From Melioribacteraceae bacterium (lineage in GTDB: Bacteria; Bacteroidota; Ignavibacteria; Ignavibacteriales; Melioribacteraceae), in contig JAIPBD010000001.1 of assembly GCA_021739765.1 (NCBI GenBank), positions 310,001-374,000 on the forward strand: DNA of 64,000 nucleotides. Reading direction: 5' to 3'. Below the pieces are notes generated by a model. It was given only the letters and a program-made list of their open reading frames with translations. It made no database searches and was not told where the DNA came from. Shown piece by piece: positions 1-9,160 of the stretch. The stretch's first letter is position 1; every line of letters begins with the position of its first letter. Both the position numbers and the translations under genes were made by a program.

Positions 1-1
1 C

Positions 2-1099
2 ACCGATTGCCATGTACCGGAAGGACATAAAATTCCACGCGGAACAAAGGGCACTGATCTTGTTGCGAACGACCTTCCCGGCAAAGAAGTATCGTGCGAA
101 ATGTGCCACACTTCGGCACCTCACTTAAAGGACAATTTGGCCGCGATTATGTTAAACGGTCACACCGATAAACTCGCTTGTGAAACTTGCCATATTAAAA
201 CACTCGAAGAATATAATGCGGTTTTAAGAGATTGGACGAACCCGACATATAATGCTGAAGAGGGAATTTATACGCCAACAGATATTCTCCACTCCGGTGA
301 AGAAGGACTTGGTTATACATTTTTATGGTTTAACGGCAACGGAACGTTTCTCGCGAATGCGCTCGGAAACAATCCGAATAATTCCGATGAATACAATCCT
401 TTGATGGAGCAAATTACCGGTTATGATAATCCAAAATCGATTGCCGAAATTAGAAGTAATGTTGAAAGATTATTGGGAGATAGGGGAATTGATATTGACT
501 CTTACATGAACGAGTTCGTTAACACTCTCTCGCAAATGACTCCGGAAATGATCGAAAAGCGGAAAGAGATGATCGCGAAAAATATTAAACCACTTCAAAA
601 TTCAGGTGACAGTAGGATTTATCCATTCAAACTTTTTAATGCTCGAATGTATGAAGACTTAACGAATCAAGGTCCGTTCGGGGCAATGATTCTCCCATTC
701 GATTACGCGACATATTATGAATCCGGCGATCCGGTTGCCGCAGTTGAAAAAGCGGTCAAAAATCCAATAGTAAAACGAATGTACGAATATCCATTCAAAG
801 CATATATGATGGATGAGTTTATGAATTATTTCGGAGTTGATGAGTGGAGTTCGGAGTACCCGTTAGATGAAAACGGCAAAATTACAGAAAATGTTAAACC
901 TTTCTGGATGCGGCAATACGGTACTTTGATGTTTAATCACGGAATCCAAAAAGAGGGAAGAGAATGTGTTGATTGCCATTCCAACCAAGGAATAATGCCG
1001 TTTGAAAAACTCGGTTACACAGCCGATAAATCGAAAATGTTAAGGAATCTTCCCGAAATGAAAATTTTCAGTACCAACGAAGTAGTACAAAAAAATTAA
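2..1099 (+). CDS. Multiheme c-type cytochrome, C-terminal part (octaheme tetrathionate reductase-like)
   Basis: This is the 3' end of a gene that begins before the window; the frame is open from base 2. CxxCH haem motifs are visible at the very start (TDCH, where base 1 can end the first Cys codon), at 95-109 (CEMCH), 179-193 (CETCH) and 965-979 (CVDCH). The middle holds a WFNGNG stretch and an 'IYPFKLFNARMYED' stretch, and the end reads CVDCHSNQGI followed by KLGY. This order resembles the octaheme tetrathionate reductase family, periplasmic enzymes that reduce sulfur or nitrogen oxyanions, but that family call is from memory of its pattern. Binding of several c-type haems is clear from the motifs; the substrate is not. 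A strong terminator follows directly, so this is the last gene of its unit. Confidence 0.75.
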   Translation, partial: TDCHVPEGHKIPRGTKGTDLVANDLPGKEVSCEMCHTSAPHLKDNLAAIMLNGHTDKLACETCHIKTLEEYNAVLRDWTNPTYNAEEGIYTPTDILHSGEEGLGYTFLWFNGNGTFLANALGNNPNNSDEYNPLMEQITGYDNPKSIAEIRSNVERLLGDRGIDIDSYMNEFVNTLSQMTPEMIEKRKEMIAKNIKPLQNSGDSRIYPFKLFNARMYEDLTNQGPFGAMILPFDYATYYESGDPVAAVEKAVKNPIVKRMYEYPFKAYMMDEFMNYFGVDEWSSEYPLDENGKITENVKPFWMRQYGTLMFNHGIQKEGRECVDCHSNQGIMPFEKLGYTADKSKMLRNLPEMKIFSTNEVVQKN

Positions 1100-1123
1100 T
1101 AATGCTAAATGCGGTCCTCCAAG

Positions 1124-1157
1124 AAGCCCGGTTGTTAGGTACCGGGCTTTTTCTTTT
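1124..1157 (+). terminator. Rho-independent terminator after the cytochrome gene
   Basis: A perfect 9-bp stem, AAGCCCGGT at 1124-1132 and ACCGGGCTT at 1141-1149, has an 8-nt loop and is followed by a T-rich run. Confidence 0.85.
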
Positions 1158-1436
1158 TACCGGAATTCGTTCTTAAAATATATTCCGGCATCCATTTTCA
1201 GCTTCATATTATATTGATTATTATCGGATTACTTGAATAATGAGATAGTTCATATTCATGACTATTCCATTTTTTTAGCACTTACGCAACCACTTTCCTG
1301 GCCCCTCTCTCCTTCAATGTGATTTATTTAACAAAATTATTTTTTTTCGGACATTTGGTATCATTTACAACCGTAATTTGTTATTTTACATAAAATGTTC
1401 AAACATATATTTTAGTTTAAAACAAAAGGAGAGCTC
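1158..1436. other. Intergenic region with no gene seen
   Basis: About 280 AT-rich bases lie between the terminator and the next start. A clear Shine-Dalgarno sequence (AGGAGAG) sits just before the ATG at 1437. No convincing promoter pair or RNA structure was found. Confidence 0.4.
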
Positions 1437-3050
1437 ATGAAAAAAACAACCACTTATTTTTCGGCACTATTGATAATATTGCTTTTCTCTGAAATTGAAG
1501 GAAGAGATTTCAGAGTCGGACAAGTTCCGAATGGCTTTAGAAATAGTTGCAATACATGCCATACAAACGGCGGCGGAACACCAAGAAACGAATTTGGTAA
1601 AATGGTAGAAGCTCGATTTCTTGATAATGGCGGAAATGTTCTTTGGGGTCCGGAATTGGCCATGCTGGATTCCGATGGTGATGGAGTAACAAACGGGCAA
1701 GAACTTCAAGATCCTTATGGAATGTGGACTTCAGGCGCAAGTGGAAATTCTGCATTGGTAACAAACGCCGGACTTGCTTCAAGTGTTCCTACTAAAAAAT
1801 TGACCGTAAACTTTGCTTCCATGAATCCTCATGTCGATCAAACTTTATGGTTGAGAGTTGTCGATAAAAGCACAATGAACGAAGTAGGAAGAATTTCTAC
1901 AACAATTTCCGCGAGTTTTAATGTTGAACTCACTCTGCTTCTTGTGGGATCGAGCTATTTTGTGGACTTTTTCGCTGACTTTAACAATAATGGAATTTAT
2001 GACGCACCACCGACCGATCATGCCTGGAGGGAAGAACTGGATAATGTAGCGGGCGATGAATCAATCTCATTTACTCATAATACCAATTTCGTGGATATAG
2101 GTTGGGATTATATGGTAAATGTTGATTTTAGTTCAATGACTCCTCATGTCGGCCAAATGTTAGAAATGAGGGTTGTTGATACCGATAGCGGATTGGAAGT
2201 TGGCAGAGTTAGCGGGAATGTTCCTTCTGCTGCGTATACCGCTGGATTGCCGGGAATCAAAATTGGCGGTAATTATAATGTTGATTTTTACGCAGATTTT
2301 AACAAAAACGGTGTTTACGACGCTCCTCCAACTGATCATGCGTGGAGAGAAACAATTACAAACGCGACCGGTGATGAAACGATTAGTTTTACTCATAACA
2401 CCAGTTTCACGGATATTGAATGGAAATATCAACTTGTAATGAACTTTTTATCCATGACACCTCATGTAGGACAAAAATTGGAATTAAGAGTTTATGATAG
2501 TGGAACAGACTTTGAAGTTTATCGTACATCTCTTGATGAAATACTTCTGCCCAACTTTACTATCTACGCACCGGGTTTAACGGCTGGAGCCAATTATAAT
2601 GTAGATTTCTACGCAGATTTAAATTCAAACGGAAGTTACGATGTTCCGCCAAGCGATCATGCGTGGAGAGAAACATTAACTTCAATTGATATGAATCAAT
2701 ATGTTAATTGGAGTCACAATACCAGTTTTACAGATATTCAATGGCCGGCTCCAACCGGTGTGATTGAAGAGAATGGTTCATTACCGGAAGGATATTTACT
2801 CTCTCAAAATTATCCGAATCCTTTTAACCCGACTACAAATATCAAATTTTCTTTGGTGGAATCCGGATTTGTAAGCTTAAAAGTTTACGATTTGCTGGGT
2901 GAGCAAGTAGCAGAACTTGTGAATGAAAATATGAATGAAGGATCTTATCAAGTTGATTTTAACGCTGCGAATTTAAGCAGTGGTGTTTACATCTATAGAA
3001 TTCAAGCAAATGATTTTATTGAAACTAAAACAATGATGTTGTTGAAATAA
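1437..3050 (+). CDS. Secreted temptin-like repeat protein with type IX secretion sorting domain
   Basis: The 537-residue product starts with a signal peptide (about 1-22). Residues 23-95 resemble the temptin Cys/Cys domain: CNTCH, a GGG turn, then an EF-hand-like calcium loop (DSDGDGVTNGQE). Three imperfect repeats of about 100 residues follow (near 121-220, 226-325 and 331-436). Each has an 'M(N/T)PHV(D/G)Q' start, a YADFNxNGxYDxPP calcium-loop-like stretch, a DHAWRE motif and an SFTHNT motif. From about residue 451 there is a typical T9SS type A sorting domain (QNYPNPFNPTT, ending SSGVYIYRI). The protein is therefore probably exported through the outer membrane and held on the cell surface. 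CNTCH matches a haem motif but also fits the temptin disulfide fold. Function unknown. It is monocistronic between two terminators. Confidence 0.8.
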   Translation: MKKTTTYFSALLIILLFSEIEGRDFRVGQVPNGFRNSCNTCHTNGGGTPRNEFGKMVEARFLDNGGNVLWGPELAMLDSDGDGVTNGQELQDPYGMWTSGASGNSALVTNAGLASSVPTKKLTVNFASMNPHVDQTLWLRVVDKSTMNEVGRISTTISASFNVELTLLLVGSSYFVDFFADFNNNGIYDAPPTDHAWREELDNVAGDESISFTHNTNFVDIGWDYMVNVDFSSMTPHVGQMLEMRVVDTDSGLEVGRVSGNVPSAAYTAGLPGIKIGGNYNVDFYADFNKNGVYDAPPTDHAWRETITNATGDETISFTHNTSFTDIEWKYQLVMNFLSMTPHVGQKLELRVYDSGTDFEVYRTSLDEILLPNFTIYAPGLTAGANYNVDFYADLNSNGSYDVPPSDHAWRETLTSIDMNQYVNWSHNTSFTDIQWPAPTGVIEENGSLPEGYLLSQNYPNPFNPTTNIKFSLVESGFVSLKVYDLLGEQVAELVNENMNEGSYQVDFNAANLSSGVYIYRIQANDFIETKTMMLLK

Positions 3051-3058
3051 GAATTGAG

Positions 3059-3088
3059 GGTTCGGCTTCCACGAAGCCGAACCTTTTT
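3059..3088 (+). terminator. Rho-independent terminator after the T9SS cargo gene
   Basis: A perfect 11-bp stem, GGTTCGGCTTC at 3059-3069 and GAAGCCGAACC at 3073-3083, has a 3-nt loop and is followed by TTTTTAT. Confidence 0.9.
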
Positions 3089-3212
3089 ATATTTATTTAA
3101 ATTATCTCTCCTAATCTGAAAACCGGATATAACCTCTCATTAATTGAAATTGATCAGCGAATTTCACAATTTCATTTTTATAATTTTTACCAACTGTAAT
3201 GAGGAATGAAGA

Positions 3213-3824
3213 ATGAGCCTGAGGAAACTTTCTTTAATTACCGGAATCAGCTATCTGATTATCTTTTTTGCCGCGATTTTCGCCAATTTTTTAGCTCTTG
3301 AATCACTAAAATTAAACCCCGTTGAAACTATACTTGAAAATCATTTGATGGTTCGACTTGGGATTATGGCATTCATGATAACTGTTGTCTTTGATGTTGT
3401 AGTTGCATGGACTTTGAATGAAATTTTCAGGGAGCATATTTTTTCAAAACTTTCCACCTATTTCCGGATGATGCATGCCGCGATAATGGGTGCAGCTGTT
3501 TTTGCGCTGCCAATTACATTAAATCTTACTTCAGCTTCAGAAATTCTCCATCAAGTAGAAATATTTAATACAATTTGGCTGATCGGATTGTTTTTCTTTG
3601 GCATCCATTTGATTCTGCTTAGCAGAATGTTTCAGAAACCTAAATTTATTTCTCTTTTTCTCGCTATCGCCGGAAGTCTCTACATTTTAGATACCACAGC
3701 TCATTTCGTTTTCCCCGATTATAAATCGTATGCGTCAATATTCTTAACTATAGTCGCGATTCCGAGCATTGTTGGTGAAATGTCTTTCGCAATATGGATG
3801 CTTTTGAAAGGTGGGAAAGAATAG
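3213..3824 (+). CDS. DUF4386 family integral membrane protein
   Basis: This 203-residue protein is almost entirely hydrophobic helices, about six, starting with ITGISYLIIFFAAIFANF. The N-terminal pattern, the 'LMVRLGIMAFM' stretch and the length fit the DUF4386 family of bacterial inner-membrane proteins with no assigned function. The ATG at 3213 is preceded by a GAGGAA Shine-Dalgarno-like sequence. The gene stands alone, downstream of a terminator and nearly 280 bases before the mannosidase operon. Nothing in the sequence suggests a substrate. Confidence 0.75.
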   Translation: MSLRKLSLITGISYLIIFFAAIFANFLALESLKLNPVETILENHLMVRLGIMAFMITVVFDVVVAWTLNEIFREHIFSKLSTYFRMMHAAIMGAAVFALPITLNLTSASEILHQVEIFNTIWLIGLFFFGIHLILLSRMFQKPKFISLFLAIAGSLYILDTTAHFVFPDYKSYASIFLTIVAIPSIVGEMSFAIWMLLKGGKE

Positions 3825-4001
3825 TCTTAAAATCGATTACTTCGCGAGTTTTGATTTTACAATTTTATGTGAAAATAAAAGATTCATTTATTTGATCTCA
3901 TAATTGCTGAGCGACATTTAATCTCATTCCGATCAAGTGGTTGATTGTTAAAATTTATTAAAAGATTGATTGAAAATTATTTTTTAACTTTCATCATGAT
4001 T

Positions 4002-4050
4002 TTGACATTTATATCGGATCATTTAATTCTCTTTCAATTCGCTATCTTTG
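4002..4050 (+). promoter_or_regulatory. Candidate promoter of the mannosidase operon
   Basis: Two weak options overlap. One is TTGACA at 4002-4007 with TAATTC at 4024-4029 (16-nt spacer). The other is TATCTTTG at 4043-4050, which fits the Bacteroidota TAnnTTTG element but has no matching TTTG 19-21 nt upstream. The region is right for a promoter; the exact element is uncertain. Confidence 0.25.
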
Positions 4051-4100
4051 AGTCACGAATAACGATTCGAGCACTCTCCACTTTTAAAATAAAATAAAGT

Positions 4101-5528
4101 ATGAAACGAAGAAAATTTATTGTGAATTCGTCACTTGCCGCTGCCGGCATTTTATCTTCAAATGTTTTCCCGAACATAATCCAACAAAAAGATTATAATA
4201 CGCGAAGACCGGAAACAATCGCACGGAAATTTATAAGCAAATCCGTAGAAGCTGAGATCGAAAAACAGAAAGGACTGATAAAAGATCGTGAAATTGCCTG
4301 GATGTTCGAAAACTGTTTCCCGAATACACTGGATACGACCGTCACCCATAAAACCATCGATGGAAAACCGGACACATTTGTGATAACCGGAGATATAAAT
4401 GCGATGTGGCTTCGGGATTCTTCGGCTCAAGTTTGGCCTTATCTTCGAGTGATGAAAAACGATCCGGAATTGCAGAATCTTATTGCCGGTGTTATTAACA
4501 GACAATCCAAATGTATTTTAATTGATCCTTACGCAAATGCGTTTAATGACGGTCACGGCGAAAGCCAATGGAAAGATGATCTGACGGAAATGAAACCCGA
4601 GCTGCACGAAAGAAAATGGGAAATTGATTCCCTTTGTTATCCAATCCGTTTGGCGCATGAATATTGGAAAAGAACCAACGATACTACTATTTTTGATGAA
4701 AATTGGATAAAAGCTTGTGAATTGATTTTCCGGACTTTTGTACAACAACAACGAAAAGCAGATAGAGGCCCGTACAAATTTCAAAGAGTTACCGGCTGGC
4801 AAACGGATACTGTTGCGGGCGCCGGTTTTGGAAATCCTATAAAACCGGTTGGATTAATTTGCTCGATTTTCCGTCCTTCAGATGACGCGACAATTTACCC
4901 GTTTTTAATTCCTTCAAACTTTTTTGCCGTAAAAACTTTAAGGCAGATGGCTGAAATTCATTATAAAGTATTGAAACGAGATTCATTCGTTTTGAAGTGT
5001 AATATCCTTGCAGATGAAGTTGAATCAGCTCTGAATAAATTTGCGATTTCAAACCATTTAGATTTTGGCGAAATGTTGGCTTATGAAGTTGACGGATTCG
5101 GAAACAAACTTTTTATGGATGACGCGAATGTACCAAGTTTACTCTCCATGCCGTATTTGGGCTTAATCGAAAATAATGATCCGGTTTATCTTAGTACGAG
5201 AAAATTTATATTATCTGAGTCTAATCCATATTTTTTCAAAGGCAAATATGCCGAGGGAATCGGAGGCCCGCATGTCGGTCTTGATATGATTTGGCCTATG
5301 AGTTTAATTATGCGCGCATTAACTACGGACGAAGATAAAGAGATCTTATATTGTTTGAGAACCTTAAAAAATACTCATGCGGGAACGGGATTTATGCATG
5401 AGTCATTCCACAAAAATGATCCTTCGAATTTTACCAGAAAATGGTTCGCCTGGGCAAATACATTATTCGGTGAATTGATACTGACAGTTCAAGATCGTTT
5501 TCCTAAACTTTTACAGAACGAGATTTAA
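4101..5528 (+). CDS. GH125 exo-alpha-1,6-mannosidase, Tat-exported
   Basis: The 475-residue protein matches the GH125 (DUF1237, metal-independent alpha-mannosidase) family across its length: MWLRDSSAQVWPYL near residue 100, TGWQTDTVAGAGFGNP in the middle, GGPHVGLDMIWPMSLI, and GTGFMHESFHK near the end, whose Glu is a candidate catalytic base. Family members are inverting enzymes that remove alpha-1,6-linked mannose. The N-terminus 'MKRRKFIVNSSLAAAG' is a twin-arginine signal, so the enzyme is probably exported folded to the periplasm. It is the first gene of a mannosidase operon; the next start codon lies one base after its stop, which implies translational coupling. Confidence 0.92.
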   Translation: MKRRKFIVNSSLAAAGILSSNVFPNIIQQKDYNTRRPETIARKFISKSVEAEIEKQKGLIKDREIAWMFENCFPNTLDTTVTHKTIDGKPDTFVITGDINAMWLRDSSAQVWPYLRVMKNDPELQNLIAGVINRQSKCILIDPYANAFNDGHGESQWKDDLTEMKPELHERKWEIDSLCYPIRLAHEYWKRTNDTTIFDENWIKACELIFRTFVQQQRKADRGPYKFQRVTGWQTDTVAGAGFGNPIKPVGLICSIFRPSDDATIYPFLIPSNFFAVKTLRQMAEIHYKVLKRDSFVLKCNILADEVESALNKFAISNHLDFGEMLAYEVDGFGNKLFMDDANVPSLLSMPYLGLIENNDPVYLSTRKFILSESNPYFFKGKYAEGIGGPHVGLDMIWPMSLIMRALTTDEDKEILYCLRTLKNTHAGTGFMHESFHKNDPSNFTRKWFAWANTLFGELILTVQDRFPKLLQNEI

Positions 5529-5529
5529 T

Positions 5530-7728
5530 ATGAATAAATTGATTTTCCCGCTATTTCTTTTGTTGTTTATTTCTTGTTCAACCGGATTTGAGGAAAGCGC
5601 GGATCCTATCCATTTTGTTGATCCGTTTATTGGAACGGGAGGACACGGACATACATATCCCGGCGCGACTGCACCTTTCGGAATGGTTCAACTCAGCCCG
5701 GATAATCCAACCTCGGGTTGGGATTGGTGCTCAGGCTATCATTATTCGGATTCTGTGATTGTTGGATTTAGCCACAAACACCTAAGCGGAACTGGAATCG
5801 GTGATTTGTACGATATTCAATTTATGCCCGGAATCGGAGCCTACGAAATCGATTCATCGGGGAATGTTTTATATCAATCGGGATTCAAGCATAAAAACGA
5901 ATCCGCCTCACCCGGTTTTTACTCAGTATTATTGGATGATTCGAATATTAAAGTTGAATTAACCGCGACAAAACGTGCGGGTTTTCAACGATTTACATTT
6001 CCGCAGAATGATTCATCTTTCATCGCCTTGAACCTCGGATTCCGGAAAAACTGGGACACTCCGATTGAGACAAATATTAAAATTTATGACGATTCAACCT
6101 TGGTCGGTTATCGATTTTCAAAAGGATGGGCACAAAACCAGAAGGTGTTTTTTGCCGCTAAATTTTCTAAACCATTTTTTAAATCGAAAATCGGAAAAGG
6201 AAATAATTTGACCGGCAATATCGGGGAAGTTTCGGGCAAGGATGTGAAGGGGCTTTTTTATTATCCGACAACCGAAAATGAGAAGGTGCTATTGAAAGTC
6301 GGAATTTCGTCCAGCAGTATTCCCGGTGCTTTATTAAATCTTGAAACCGAAATACCCGATTGGGATTTCGAATCGGTGCGGTTAAAAACACAAAATAATT
6401 GGAATGAAGAATTATCCAAAATAAAAGTCAGTTCTGAAGATCAAGATTCGAAGACTATCTTTTACTCGGCTTTTTATCATTCAATGCTTGCGCCAACCTT
6501 GTTTAGTGATGTTGACGGAAATTATCGAGGAACGGATGATGAGATTCACAAAACCGCTGCAAACGATTATTACACAACACTATCACTTTGGGATACATTC
6601 CGAGCCGCGCATCCGTTGTACACGATTACACATCCGAAGTTAGTTGGTGATTTTGTTAATTCGACGATGGAATTCGATCAGCAATCGGGGTTGCTGCCGG
6701 TGTGGGCGCTCGAAGCAAATGAAACAAATACTATGATCGGATATCACGCGATTCCGGTAATTGTCGACGCCTATTTCAAAGGATTGACAAATATTCACCC
6801 AAAAGAAATTCTGGAAGCTTTTGAGCGCTCCGCAATGCAAGATGAAGGGGGAATAAAGGAACTAAAAGAATTTGGTTATATCCCGGCTGATCTTATAAAC
6901 GAATCTGTATCTAAAACTTTAGAATATGCTTTTGATGATTATTGTATCGCCCAACTCGCCGGGGCAATCGGTGAGAATGAGAAAGCGGAATACTATTCGA
7001 CCAGATCGAAATCCTTTGTGAATCTTTTTGATAAATCAACAAACTTCATGCGTGGCAAAAACTCGGACGGAACCTGGAAAACTCCTTTTAATCCCAAATT
7101 CGCTTCGCATAGGGATGATGAATACACCGAAGGGAACGCATGGCAATACACATGGTTTGTTCCTCATGATGTTGAAAATTTGATAAAGTTGATGGGCGGG
7201 AAAGAGAAGTTTGTCGGGAAACTCGACTCTTTATTTACAATTGATTCGAAAGTTGAGGGAGAAAATGTATCACCCGATATTTCCGGTTTAATTGGTCAAT
7301 ACGCGCATGGAAATGAACCGAGTCATCATATCGCTTATTTGTACACGATTGCCGGTTATCCCGAAAAAACTGCAAAACTTGTTCGTCAAATTTTAGAGAC
7401 ACAATACTCTTCACAACCGGATGGACTTTCCGGAAATGAAGATTGCGGGCAGATGTCGGCCTGGTACATATTTTCATCGTTGGGATTTTACCCGGTCAAT
7501 CCTGCGGATGGTAAATATTATTTTGGTAGCCCTTTGTTTAACTCAGTGGAACTCGATTTAATTAATAATAAAAAGTTTCGAATAGTAGCAAATAACAACG
7601 GCATAGAAAATGTCTTTATTGAGAGAGTGGAATTAAATGGTGAGACGATTGATCGCAATTATATTCTACATTCCGAAATTATGAAAGGCGGAGTTCTTGA
7701 GTTTTATATGACAAAAAATTCAAAATAA
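5530..7728 (+). CDS. GH92 family alpha-mannosidase, lipoprotein
   Basis: The 732-residue protein is a GH92 enzyme. It has the N-terminal beta-sandwich signature (DPFIGTGGHGHTYPGATAPFG, of which GGHGHTYPG is the hallmark), WDWCSGYHY, SLWDTFRAAHPL, EGNAWQYTWFVPHD and GNEDCGQMSAWYIFSSLGFYP. GH92 enzymes are calcium-dependent inverting exo-mannosidases, often specific for alpha-1,2 links. The N-terminus is a lipoprotein signal with lipobox LFISC, so it should be anchored in a membrane facing the periplasm or surface. It starts one base after the GH125 stop and is followed 13 bases later by the GH47 gene, so the three enzymes are made together. The precise linkage is inferred from the family. Confidence 0.93.
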   Translation: MNKLIFPLFLLLFISCSTGFEESADPIHFVDPFIGTGGHGHTYPGATAPFGMVQLSPDNPTSGWDWCSGYHYSDSVIVGFSHKHLSGTGIGDLYDIQFMPGIGAYEIDSSGNVLYQSGFKHKNESASPGFYSVLLDDSNIKVELTATKRAGFQRFTFPQNDSSFIALNLGFRKNWDTPIETNIKIYDDSTLVGYRFSKGWAQNQKVFFAAKFSKPFFKSKIGKGNNLTGNIGEVSGKDVKGLFYYPTTENEKVLLKVGISSSSIPGALLNLETEIPDWDFESVRLKTQNNWNEELSKIKVSSEDQDSKTIFYSAFYHSMLAPTLFSDVDGNYRGTDDEIHKTAANDYYTTLSLWDTFRAAHPLYTITHPKLVGDFVNSTMEFDQQSGLLPVWALEANETNTMIGYHAIPVIVDAYFKGLTNIHPKEILEAFERSAMQDEGGIKELKEFGYIPADLINESVSKTLEYAFDDYCIAQLAGAIGENEKAEYYSTRSKSFVNLFDKSTNFMRGKNSDGTWKTPFNPKFASHRDDEYTEGNAWQYTWFVPHDVENLIKLMGGKEKFVGKLDSLFTIDSKVEGENVSPDISGLIGQYAHGNEPSHHIAYLYTIAGYPEKTAKLVRQILETQYSSQPDGLSGNEDCGQMSAWYIFSSLGFYPVNPADGKYYFGSPLFNSVELDLINNKKFRIVANNNGIENVFIERVELNGETIDRNYILHSEIMKGGVLEFYMTKNSK

Positions 7729-7741
7729 ATTTGGTGCAAAA

Positions 7742-9145
7742 ATGAAAAATCGAAAAACTTTAATCCGAATCGTATTAGGAGTTATAATCCTCGCATTTGT
7801 GTTATACCAACAATTATTTAAGCAGAATTCTGATTCAAATGACACCGAAAAAATTGCCGGTTTTGATAAATCCAAATATTCGGAAATGGTTAAACGAGAG
7901 TTTATTCACGCCTGGAATGGTTACAAAAAATATGCGTACGGACATGACGCTTTAAAACCACTTTCTAAATCTTTTCGGGATTGGTACGGTGAGTCTTTGT
8001 ATATGACTCCGGTTGACGCCTTTGACACAATGATTTTAATGGGACTTGCGGAGGAAGCGAACGAAACTAAAAATCTTATTCTCGAAAACTTGTCATTTGA
8101 TAAAAATTTGTCCGTCCAAAATTTTGAAATAACAATCAGGTTGCTTGGCGGACTCATTTCTGCTTATCAACTCGATGGTGATCAAAAATTCCTTGATTTG
8201 GCTGTTGATCTCGCCGATAGATTAATGCCGGTTTTTGATTCAAAAACCGGAATTCCTTACCGATATGTGCATCTTCAATCCGGAAAAATTTCTGATAAGT
8301 TTAACAATCCCGCGGAGGCAGGCACATTAATGCTGGAGTTTGGAACCATCTCCAAATTAACCGGCGATGATAAATATTATAACGCCGCCAAAAAAGCGCT
8401 TGTTGAAATATTTAACAGAAGATCGGATATTGGATTGGTAGGGACAGTAATTGACGCTGAAACCGGAAAATGGATAAATACTGACAGCCATATTTCGGGC
8501 ATGATCGATTCGTATTACGAATATCTGATCAAAAGCTGGATTTTATTTGAAGATGATGATTTCAAAATGATGTTCGATAAAAGCATTAACGCGGTGAATA
8601 CTCATCTTGCCGATATTACGGATAGCGGACTCTGGTACACGTACGCCGATATGAATACCGGGGAAAAACTAAAAACCCAATTCGGCGCGCTTGATGCGTT
8701 TTTCCCCGCGGTACTTTTACTCGGCGGGAATAAATTCAGAGCCGAACAATTAGTTGAATCATGTTATAAAATGTGGAAATTGCACGGAATCGAACCCGAA
8801 CAAATAGACTATTCAACTATGGAAGTGCTTTCTGCGGATTATAATCTTAGACCGGAATTTGCGGAGTCATTGTATTATTTGTACAATGAAACCAATGATG
8901 AAAAATATCTTGTGATGGGAGTTGAAGTGCTTGAATCCTTAATCAAATATTGCAAAACTGAAGACGCCTACGCCGCATTAAGAAATGTAATTACAAAGGA
9001 AAAAAAGGATGATATGGAAAGTTTCCTCTTTGCCGAGACATTTAAATATTTATTTTTGTTATTCGCGGAAGGTAATTCGATAAATTTGAATGATTTTGTG
9101 TTTAATACCGAGGCTCATCCGATTGCTAAGAATTTTAATAAATAA
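7742..9145 (+). CDS. GH47 family alpha-1,2-mannosidase, membrane-anchored
   Basis: This 467-residue protein matches class I (GH47) alpha-1,2-mannosidases: KREFIHAWNGYKKYAYGHD, PVDAFDTMILMGL, NFEITIRLLGGLISAYQL, NPAEAGTLMLEFG, and the C-terminal FNTEAHP motif whose Thr coordinates the catalytic calcium in this family. A single hydrophobic helix (about 8-25) with basic residues before it acts as a signal anchor. GH47 is best known from eukaryotic ER and Golgi and is much less common in bacteria. In the operon it complements GH92 and GH125, which suggests trimming of high-mannose glycans. The gene ends 15 bases before the DUF3332 gene. Confidence 0.9.
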   Translation: MKNRKTLIRIVLGVIILAFVLYQQLFKQNSDSNDTEKIAGFDKSKYSEMVKREFIHAWNGYKKYAYGHDALKPLSKSFRDWYGESLYMTPVDAFDTMILMGLAEEANETKNLILENLSFDKNLSVQNFEITIRLLGGLISAYQLDGDQKFLDLAVDLADRLMPVFDSKTGIPYRYVHLQSGKISDKFNNPAEAGTLMLEFGTISKLTGDDKYYNAAKKALVEIFNRRSDIGLVGTVIDAETGKWINTDSHISGMIDSYYEYLIKSWILFEDDDFKMMFDKSINAVNTHLADITDSGLWYTYADMNTGEKLKTQFGALDAFFPAVLLLGGNKFRAEQLVESCYKMWKLHGIEPEQIDYSTMEVLSADYNLRPEFAESLYYLYNETNDEKYLVMGVEVLESLIKYCKTEDAYAALRNVITKEKKDDMESFLFAETFKYLFLLFAEGNSINLNDFVFNTEAHPIAKNFNK

Positions 9146-9160
9146 TGAAAGGGTAATAAA

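Noticed and set aside
1549-1563. CNTCH as proof of a c-type cytochrome
   Set aside because: The surrounding sequence fits the temptin Cys/Cys domain, and only one motif is present, so haem binding is not claimed.
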